64,000 nt of DNA from JBFLYO01 sp040756745 (GTDB lineage: Bacteria > Bacteroidota > Ignavibacteria > UBA10030 > UBA6906). The stretch covers positions 33,045 through 97,044 of the forward strand of contig JBFLYO010000013.1 in NCBI GenBank assembly GCA_040756745.1. The letters run 5' to 3'. A model generated the notes under the pieces. It was given only the letters and a program-made list of their open reading frames with translations. It ran no database searches and was not told where the DNA came from. Both the position numbers and the translations under genes were made by a program. Below are positions 57,821 to 64,000 of this stretch, piece after piece (position 1 is the stretch's first letter; every line of letters starts with the position of its first letter).

Positions 57821-58708
57821 ATGAAGGTAACTGTCTGGCTTCTGTGCCTTGCGATCCTCTCCCTCGTGGCTTCGAGCGAGAGTGTTGCGCAGGCGTCCAC
57901 CCAGAGCGATTCCACGGGTCTCCCTGGCGACAATTTCAGCCTGCAGGGTGCTCTGGAAATGTTCAAACGCGCCGCCTCACCGGAGGACTTCGAGAAGCTT
58001 ATCAACACCGAAGACAACAAGGTCAACAATCTCGACCTGAACGGTGACGGCGAGATCGACTATGTTCGGGTCATCGACAAGACCGACAAGGGAGCCCATG
58101 CGTTCGTGCTTCAGGTCCCCGTGTCCGACAAGGAGAATCAGGACATTGCTGTCATCGAGCTGGAGAAGACAGGCGATTCCACGGCAGTTGTGCAAATCGT
58201 GGGGGACGAGGAGATCTATGGGGAACAGACCATTGTGGAGCCGGGCGAGGATGAAGAAGACGCCGATGAGGCTGAGGGTGAAGATGAAGGGAAGGGTCCC
58301 GCGCTCCTGAGTCTTGTCAGCTCACCGCCGGCCCGCATCGTCGTGAATGTGTGGGGCTGGCCCTCCGTCAGGTTCGTCTATGCGCCGCGGTACGTAGCGT
58401 GGGTCTCGCCCTGGCGCTGGCGCGTGTACCCGGCATGGTGGCGCCCCTGGCGGCCGCTCGCTTGGCGCGTGTTCCATCCCTTCGCGTTCCGTCACCGCGC
58501 CGGCTTTGCTGTGGTGCGTACCCATCGCGTGCTCGTTGCGCACAGGGTCTATGCGCCGCACCGGGTCACGTCCGTGACCGTGCGGACGCGGCATCACGGT
58601 GCCGTGAGCCGACACAAGGTGACAAAAACTACGACCATCAGAACGAAATCGGGCGCCGTGAAGGTTAAGAAATCCAAAACAACAACGAAGGTGCGAAAAC
58701 GGAGATAG
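57821..58708 (+). CDS. Secreted protein with calcium-type loop, acidic linker and basic tail
   Basis: A 295-residue exported protein of no recognised named family, similar in feel to uncharacterised Bacteroidota proteins. ATG 57821 precedes a signal peptide (about 1-24). Residues 70-82 (LDLNGDGEIDYV) form an EF-hand-like or dockerin-like calcium loop with Asp/Asn at the ligand spacings 72, 74, 76 and 80. Residues 138-158 are almost all Asp/Glu. Residues 185-240 are rich in Trp, Arg and Pro, and 250-295 are a Lys/Arg/Thr/His tail ending in KVRKRR. The layout suggests a charged surface-binding or polyanion-binding protein. It ends four bases before the next gene. Confidence 0.75.
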   Translation: MKVTVWLLCLAILSLVASSESVAQASTQSDSTGLPGDNFSLQGALEMFKRAASPEDFEKLINTEDNKVNNLDLNGDGEIDYVRVIDKTDKGAHAFVLQVPVSDKENQDIAVIELEKTGDSTAVVQIVGDEEIYGEQTIVEPGEDEEDADEAEGEDEGKGPALLSLVSSPPARIVVNVWGWPSVRFVYAPRYVAWVSPWRWRVYPAWWRPWRPLAWRVFHPFAFRHRAGFAVVRTHRVLVAHRVYAPHRVTSVTVRTRHHGAVSRHKVTKTTTIRTKSGAVKVKKSKTTTKVRKRR

Positions 58709-58712
58709 GGGC

Positions 58713-59210
58713 TTGAAACTGTCCAAGATCGTTCTCGCGCTTCTCGCTGCTGCGTTTATCGTCATCCAGTTCATCAGACCGGAGCGGAATACGCCGTCAT
58801 CACCGACGGCGGAGGCCGCTCCGGCGCCCCTCCCGATCCCGGACGAGGTCCGGCAGGTGCTTCAGACTTCCTGTTTCGACTGCCACAGCAACACTACCCG
58901 CTACCCGTGGTATGCGGAAATCCAGCCGGTCGGATGGTGGCTCGCCGGCCACATAAGAAACGCCAAGCAAGAATTGAACTTCGACGAGTTCAGTGCGTAC
59001 CCGGCGCGGCGCAAGTTCGCCAAGCTGCGGCAGATCGAGGAACAGATCACTGAGGGGGAGATGCCCCTTCCAGCATATACGATCATCCATCGCGACGCCA
59101 TCCTCCCGACGGAGAAGAAGGAACTGCTGATCGCCTGGACAAGGGCGGTGGAAGATTCACTGCGTGCCGCATATCCCCCCGACAGCCTGAACCGTCGATC
59201 CCCAAGGTGA
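58713..59210 (+). CDS. CxxCH haem-binding domain protein
   Basis: A 165-residue protein anchored by one N-terminal helix (about 5-22). Cys54, Cys57 and His58 (CFDCHSN) form a c-type haem motif, and WWLAGHIRNAK and TEGEMPLPAYTIIHRDA fit the 'haem-binding domain' family seen in Bacteroidota, usually with partner cytochromes. The TTG start at 58713 follows GGAG. It overlaps the exporter gene by four bases and so is translationally linked. Confidence 0.85.
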   Translation: MKLSKIVLALLAAAFIVIQFIRPERNTPSSPTAEAAPAPLPIPDEVRQVLQTSCFDCHSNTTRYPWYAEIQPVGWWLAGHIRNAKQELNFDEFSAYPARRKFAKLRQIEEQITEGEMPLPAYTIIHRDAILPTEKKELLIAWTRAVEDSLRAAYPPDSLNRRSPR

Positions 59211-60385
59211 ACCACAGGCGGCACACTACCCTCATCCTCGTGCTTGGGTCCCTGACGGCGATCGGGCCATTCTCCATCGACATGTATCTCCCCGGGTTTC
59301 CAACGATCGCGCGGGATCTGGGCACCGACATTTCACACGTCGGGCTCTCGCTGACGAGCTACTTTGTCGGGATATCGGCCGGACAGCTTGCGTACGGACC
59401 ACTGCTTGACCGCTATGGCCGGAAAAGACCCCTGATGGCGGGGCTCCTCCTCTATGTCTTCGCTGCAGTTGCGTGCGGGCTGGCGTCGTCAATCCCATGG
59501 CTGGTAGCGATGAGATTTGTGCTTGCGCTCGGCGCATGTGTTGGCATTGTTGCGGCGCGAGCGATCGTCCGCGATCTCTTCCCGCTGAAGGAAGTGGCCC
59601 GGATCTTCTCCACCCTGATGCTCGTGCTCGCCGTCTCGCCGATCGTCGCCCCGTCGGTGGGGGCGTACGTGGCCGACGTCTATGGATGGCGGTATATTTT
59701 TGCTGTGCTCACGGCGATCGCAGTCCTGATTCTCCTTCTGGTGGTCGCCCTGCTGCCTGAGAGCCGCCCTCCGGACAGGTCGATTTCGTTCCATCCCGTG
59801 ACACTGGTGCGGACGTACCTCAACGTATTCCGGGAGCCCGAGTTCGCGGCATACGGCGTTGCCAGCGCGGCGGCCTCGGCGGGGCTGTTCGCGTACATTG
59901 CTGCGTCCCCTTCCGTCTTCATGGGGATGTACGGCCTTTCGGAGCAACAGTTCGGTATTGTATTCAGCCTCAGCGCCTGCGGCGTAGTCGGCGCAAGCCA
60001 GGTGAACAGGCTCTGGCTTCGAAAGCGAACGAGCAAGGAGATCTCTATCGTTGCAGTCGTTGCACAGACCACTGCGGCGGTGGTGCTGTTGATCCTCGCG
60101 ATCATCGGCGTTCCGGCGGCCGTGTTGCTCGCGCTACTCTTCTGCTACCTCGTGGGTCTCGGATTCCTCAGTCCCAATACCACCGCGGTGGCGATCGCGC
60201 CGTTCACATCACATGCAGGGACTGCATCGGCGCTGATGGGGAGCATGCAGATGGCGGCAGGCGCCATCGGCTCTTCGCTGGTGAGTCTTTTCCACACAGA
60301 GACGGCGGTGCCGATGGCGGGAGTGCTGCTCGTGGCGTCGCTCGGGAGCCTGGGGTTGCAACTTGGCTTCAAAGCACGAGGATAG
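59207..60385 (+). CDS. Bcr/CflA-family multidrug exporter (MFS)
   Basis: A 392-residue protein with about 12 membrane helices. LGSLTAIGPFSIDMYLPGFP at the N-terminus, YGPLLDRYGRKRPLMAGL (motif A) and FVLALGACVGIVAARAIVRDLF (motif C region) are diagnostic of drug:H+ antiporters of the Bcr/CflA group. GTG 59207 overlaps the haem-protein stop. Substrates may include bicyclomycin-like drugs or sulfonamides; the context with a haem-binding protein hints at another role, unproven. Confidence 0.9.
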   Translation: MNHRRHTTLILVLGSLTAIGPFSIDMYLPGFPTIARDLGTDISHVGLSLTSYFVGISAGQLAYGPLLDRYGRKRPLMAGLLLYVFAAVACGLASSIPWLVAMRFVLALGACVGIVAARAIVRDLFPLKEVARIFSTLMLVLAVSPIVAPSVGAYVADVYGWRYIFAVLTAIAVLILLLVVALLPESRPPDRSISFHPVTLVRTYLNVFREPEFAAYGVASAAASAGLFAYIAASPSVFMGMYGLSEQQFGIVFSLSACGVVGASQVNRLWLRKRTSKEISIVAVVAQTTAAVVLLILAIIGVPAAVLLALLFCYLVGLGFLSPNTTAVAIAPFTSHAGTASALMGSMQMAAGAIGSSLVSLFHTETAVPMAGVLLVASLGSLGLQLGFKARG

Positions 60386-60392
60386 ATCGAGA

Positions 60393-60776
60393 TTGAGATC
60401 CAGGAAGTACCCCCCCTCACTGTTGTATCTGCTCATGACGATCGGTCCGGGAATCGCACTGTTGCCTGCGCTGGACTATGCGCGCGGAGCCCTCGCGCGT
60501 CCCTTCATCGTCTTCGGTCGCGTTCCCCTCTCTTGTTATGTGCTCCATATTCCGCTCATCCATATGCTGGCCATGGCGTTTGCGGCAGTTTCGTTCGGGC
60601 GGGTCGACTTTCTCCTTTCCGGCGGACTCCCGGGGTTCTGGCCTGAGGGATATGGAACCTCACTCCTGTGGGTTTATGGGATATGGGCGCTCGTCGTCGT
60701 GACGCTCTATGCCCCGTGCCGGTGGTTTGCCGATCTAAAGCGCAGGAAGAAATCAACTCTTCTCAGCTACCTTTAG
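60393..60776 (+). pseudogene. Truncated DUF1624 / heparan-alpha-glucosaminide acetyltransferase-like 3' end
   Basis: From about 60405 the translation (KYPPSLLYLLMTIGPGIALL ... VFGRVPLSCYVLHIPLIHMLA) matches the C-terminal third of DUF1624-type membrane acyltransferases, with three or four helices and the family's Pro-Leu-Ser/Phe-x-Tyr-x-x-His segment. About 250 N-terminal residues are absent. A small piece of the CTCAAT-type repeat (GATCGAGATTGAGATCC, 60386-60402) lies exactly at the break. The gene is probably inactive. Confidence 0.6.
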
Positions 60777-60956
60777 GCAATTCCTGCATCTTTCCCGGAT
60801 TCTCAGTACATTGAACTGGCGGTCTGTCGTGACCTCTTTGCGCCGTTTCCTTCCGCTCTTTTGACAATTCCGTGACAACTCCTGCCGGGCTGTTAGTCAT
60901 CATTGAAGAGCTTTCCAGGGATGGGCCTTTTCCGGCAGTAATCGAGAGAGGATGCC
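60777..60956. other. Intergenic stretch, no feature recognised
   Basis: A TTGACA word at 60861-60866 has no matching minus-10. GAGAGAGGA before 60957 is the ribosome site of the next gene. Confidence 0.3.
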
Positions 60957-61952
60957 ATGCGACCAACTACGTGGATTCGCGTCGGATTGTGCTTTGCGGC
61001 GGCGTTCGCGCTATTGGGATGTGCTGAAACCAAAGAAGTAACCCTGTATTTGCAGGACCTTGAGGTCCGTGGTCCTGTCAGCCGTCTTCCCGTACACGTC
61101 ACGCAGAATTCGGAGGAGCATGCGTTGACGGTGACTCCCAGCGTTTGGGGAGTCACGGGAAAACAATCTGTCGGGAAGGTGGACGGTCATTCGCCCGTGA
61201 ACTCCCGCGGCGTGTTTCAGGTCGATACAATCTACCGTGCGGACAATGCCATCTACTTCCGCGCCCCCGGTAACGCGAACCTGACCACGTTCGCGGGGAC
61301 GAACCTTTCCTGGATCTATCCCACCGCCGGAGGGGGACTGGACGTCGATGTGTCGCTTTCGAAGAGCTGGGCAATCTCGCTGGGCGCGAGCTACTCGTCG
61401 GCAGGAGGGAAGGGACTCTGGGGGTACAGGACGGGGCTCGGCCTCCGCCAGCACAAGGGCTCCCTGGGGGTTCGACTCGACGTAGGGTGGGCGTGGGAAA
61501 GCATTGCCTATGAGGCGGTGACGGTGGTGACTTCGCGGGAAATTTCCAGCACCACGTCAGACGTCGCGTTCTTCCGCGACATTGATGTCAGCACAACGGG
61601 GAATTTCTACGCTGCACTCACAGTCAACGGCGCATCGGCGGAGCGGGTGTTCAATCCGTTCATCCAGATCGGGCTGACACGCCAGACGCTCGAAGACTAC
61701 AAGCCCACCGCTCCCAAGCCGGAGACGTGGATTGTCCCGCCGTTCTATCTCCTCATCCCTGTCCAGCTGGTCCACGACCTTCGGGGGAGGTTTGAATCTA
61801 CAAGGATCCATGTCACCCCCGGTGTCTCAATCGATCTCGACCCGCAATTTCGCCTCCTCATCGGAGCGCGGGCGAGCATTGAAACGTCGGTTGAGAATTT
61901 CACCGACCCGGTACTGGTCTCCCCCTTCATTCAGTTCGACTGGTCTCCCTGA
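60957..61952 (+). CDS. Putative outer-membrane-barrel lipoprotein, unknown
   Basis: A 331-residue protein with a lipobox LLGC (Cys22) and then a sequence of alternating polar and hydrophobic residues with many Gly and aromatic ends (WAISLGASYSSAGGKGLWGYRTGLGLRQHKGSLGVRLDVGWAWES, in short segments), ending in SPFIQFDWSP. This is the pattern of a beta-barrel or porin-like protein of Bacteroidota. GAGAGAGGA upstream supports ATG 60957. It is convergent with the phosphorylase gene; their last 22 bases overlap. No family assigned. Confidence 0.65.
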   Translation: MRPTTWIRVGLCFAAAFALLGCAETKEVTLYLQDLEVRGPVSRLPVHVTQNSEEHALTVTPSVWGVTGKQSVGKVDGHSPVNSRGVFQVDTIYRADNAIYFRAPGNANLTTFAGTNLSWIYPTAGGGLDVDVSLSKSWAISLGASYSSAGGKGLWGYRTGLGLRQHKGSLGVRLDVGWAWESIAYEAVTVVTSREISSTTSDVAFFRDIDVSTTGNFYAALTVNGASAERVFNPFIQIGLTRQTLEDYKPTAPKPETWIVPPFYLLIPVQLVHDLRGRFESTRIHVTPGVSIDLDPQFRLLIGARASIETSVENFTDPVLVSPFIQFDWSP

Positions 61953-64000
61953 AACTCCCCCATGGTGACGCGGACTTCGTTCTGGGAACCATCGGGCTGG
62001 ACAGGGATGATCCCGCTGATCTGCTTCCGGTTGAGCGAAATGCACTTCACACCCTTCTGTACGCCTGAGGGGTTTTCGACCCGTATGTGATAGATTGCGC
62101 CGCGCCAGCGGCGAGTCACCTCGAACACCTTCCAGGCCGCCGGGATGCATGGATCAATAATCAGACCGTCGTAGTCAGGCCTGATGCCGAGGATCCAGTG
62201 CGTCGCGGCGAAATATGACCAGCCCCCGCTCCCGGTCATCCACGGATGCCGTGCGCGGCCGTGCGCCGTGTGGTCTTTCCCCATGACGAACTGACAATAG
62301 GAATAGGGCTCAGCCTCCCGGGTCTCGATCATTTCGTTCTGGTTATAGGGGAGGAGGGCATCGTAATACTCCATCGCCCGGTTTCCCCTCCCGAGCTTGC
62401 ACTCCGCGACGACGGCCCACGGGTTTGGATGACTGAAAATTGCACCGTTCTCCTTGATGCCGCGGTACACCCGCGTGACGTACCCGATGTCGTCGTCCGG
62501 CGAAGTAAACGTCGGCCAGAGCAGGTGAAGGCCGAACCTGGAAAAGAGATGCGTGTAGACGGCATCCATGCAGCGCAACCCCCGCTCGCGTGATGCGACG
62601 TCCGACATTACTGCCCAGCTGTTGCTTTCAAGAAATATCTTCCCCTCCCGGTTCGCCTTTGACCCGACCCGGACGCCCGCCCGCGTGATGCCGCGTATGT
62701 ACCAGTCCCCATCCCAGAGTTCCCGTTCGCACGCCGAGCGGACCGCGTCGGCGATGGCGGAGTATTTCCTGACGTCGTCCGTCCGATTGAGCTTCCGTGC
62801 GGCGGAGATGAAGAACCGGAGCGCCCAGTAGTGCATAAAGGAGACCATGGCGCTTTCTCCGCCGCCAAGGTTCAGGCAGTCGTTCCAATCTGCCCGAAGC
62901 CCCTTGCAGATCCCCGTTCCCCCCACCTGTGCCGCCGAAAAATCGAGCGCGCGCTTCATGTGCTCATAGACGGTCCCCGAACCGCCGTCCGCGAAGGGAA
63001 TGCGTTCATCGAAGAACGCCATATTCCCTGTTTCCTTGACGTACTCACAGATGCTCGCGATAATCCAGAGATGGTCGTCCGAACAAGTGTCGTCGAGTCC
63101 GTGTATGATGTCGACGGGATTGGGCGTCGGGACAACGGTAGGCAGCTTCACGCCGGGGAGTCGCTCCGACTGGGGGGCGAACACGTCGGGATCAAAAAGG
63201 TGGAGCCCGTACCCCTGTTGAACCTGTCCGTGCAGGAGCTGCCGGATGCGTTCCGCGCATTTTGCGGGGCTGGTGTGAACAACGGCCATGATATCCTGTG
63301 ACGTGTCCCGGTATCCCAGACCTGTCCGTCCTCCCACCTCAATGAACGAAGCGAACCGAGACCACACCACGCACGTTTCCGCTTGAAAGAGCGTCCAGGT
63401 GTTGAGCATCGTGTTCATCCCCGGATTGGGCGTCATGCAGCGGAACACCGACGTCTTCCCGTCCCAGTATCGCGCCAGTTCACTGAATGCCTCGTCAACC
63501 GACTTCGGATCCGCGTACTTCCTCCGCATCACGGTTCCGGCCGAGCGCGGGCCGACGCCTAACATGAAGACGATGCGCGCCTCTTCGCCGGGAAGGAGGG
63601 AGAGTCGTTTATGGAGCGCCCCGCAATGGTTCCCCCCGAGTTCCGTGCTGTTGTGGCACGTACCGTTTTCCACGGCCAGAGGATTGGATTCGGTGCGATA
63701 GTTGCCGATGAACCGGTCGCGCACGCAATCGTATCCATCGGGGTCCACGTTGGCGGTGAAATAATGATATGTCCAGGGCTCGTAGAAGAAATCGTATTCG
63801 ATCACCCCGTCGGCGTAGCTGGACCCGCTGGCGTAGAGCGACATCTGGAGATTCTGGTTGTCGATCTCGATGTGGTGGAACGAGAATTCGAGATAAGCGA
63901 ACAGACTCAACGTGCGGGCCTCGGACGACGTGTTCCGGATCCGCACGTCCCAGAGTTCGACGTCGTCATGAAGGGGGATGAATAGTGTCTGTTCGGCCTT
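61931..64000 (-). CDS. GH94 phosphorylase, chitobiose-phosphorylase-like (partial)
   Basis: The C-terminal 689 residues of a protein whose start lies beyond the window; full family length is about 800. The (alpha/alpha)6 barrel has GLGYRDTSQDIMAVVH, DDTCSDDHLWI, and RADWNDCLNLGGGESAMVSF, where the Asp of ADWNDC is the general acid; the last form is characteristic of N,N'-diacetylchitobiose phosphorylase more than cellobiose phosphorylase. MTGSGGWSYFAATHWILG binds phosphate. It cleaves a beta-1,4 disaccharide with phosphate inside the cell, saving ATP. The 3' end overlaps the convergent barrel gene by 22 bases. Substrate prediction is tentative. Confidence 0.85.
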   Translation of the reverse strand, partial: KAEQTLFIPLHDDVELWDVRIRNTSSEARTLSLFAYLEFSFHHIEIDNQNLQMSLYASGSSYADGVIEYDFFYEPWTYHYFTANVDPDGYDCVRDRFIGNYRTESNPLAVENGTCHNSTELGGNHCGALHKRLSLLPGEEARIVFMLGVGPRSAGTVMRRKYADPKSVDEAFSELARYWDGKTSVFRCMTPNPGMNTMLNTWTLFQAETCVVWSRFASFIEVGGRTGLGYRDTSQDIMAVVHTSPAKCAERIRQLLHGQVQQGYGLHLFDPDVFAPQSERLPGVKLPTVVPTPNPVDIIHGLDDTCSDDHLWIIASICEYVKETGNMAFFDERIPFADGGSGTVYEHMKRALDFSAAQVGGTGICKGLRADWNDCLNLGGGESAMVSFMHYWALRFFISAARKLNRTDDVRKYSAIADAVRSACERELWDGDWYIRGITRAGVRVGSKANREGKIFLESNSWAVMSDVASRERGLRCMDAVYTHLFSRFGLHLLWPTFTSPDDDIGYVTRVYRGIKENGAIFSHPNPWAVVAECKLGRGNRAMEYYDALLPYNQNEMIETREAEPYSYCQFVMGKDHTAHGRARHPWMTGSGGWSYFAATHWILGIRPDYDGLIIDPCIPAAWKVFEVTRRWRGAIYHIRVENPSGVQKGVKCISLNRKQISGIIPVQPDGSQNEVRVTMGEFQGDQSN

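Overview
The window looks like a piece of a GC-rich chromosome from the Bacteroidota/Ignavibacteria side of the FCB group. The evidence is a T9SS-type C-terminal sorting signal (HQNYPNPFNP) on the first protein, a fused lpxC-fabZ gene, an SdhC-SdhA-SdhB complex of the cytochrome b type with one membrane subunit, a bamA-ompH-ompH-lpxD-lpxC/fabZ-lpxA envelope operon, and a 16S rRNA with an intact anti-Shine-Dalgarno end. The three best promoters visible here are of the ordinary TTGACA/TATAAT type with 17-base spacers, not the TAnnTTTG type known from Bacteroides. No species name is attempted.

Layout. 0-13 kb is accessory: a secreted beta-propeller protein, two large carbohydrate-active enzymes (one fused to a formylglycine-generating-enzyme-like domain), two uroporphyrinogen-decarboxylase-like methyltransferase relatives, a truncated sodium:solute symporter and several tiny unknown genes set among repeats. 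13-39 kb is almost entirely on the minus strand: PBP1A, LpxH, an MFS exporter, NusB, an ABC uptake ATPase and its likely permease separated by two giant PAS hybrid histidine kinases, ObgE, an unknown partner gene, a huge TPR protein, succinate dehydrogenase/fumarate reductase, FtsX, two lipoproteins, RecR and EbfC. At 39.2 kb two good promoters face away from each other and gene direction switches.

39-51 kb, plus strand: UppS, BamA, two Skp/OmpH chaperones, LpxD, LpxC-FabZ, LpxA, LipM, PanB, SurE and PfkA. This is an outer-membrane and lipid A assembly operon followed by cofactor genes. 51-56.7 kb is a complete rRNA operon (16S, tRNA-Ile, tRNA-Ala, 23S, 5S) with promoter, boxA-like sites, processing stems and a strong terminator. 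56.7-64 kb holds an OmpA-like protein, a calcium-loop/basic-tail secreted protein, a CxxCH haem-binding protein, a Bcr/CflA exporter, a truncated DUF1624 acyltransferase, an outer-membrane-like lipoprotein and the 3' part of a chitobiose-phosphorylase-like gene that runs off the window.

The most unusual feature is not a gene. Almost every intergenic gap carries short arrays built on a 7-base (in one family 6-base) period, in at least nine unrelated sequence families. Many are arranged as facing copies able to form long hairpins, and they often sit exactly where genes start, stop or are broken. The rRNA operon shows a related oddity: one GC-rich hairpin core (CCCGAC...GTCGGG) recurs at several rRNA helix tips, in the spacer and in the terminator.
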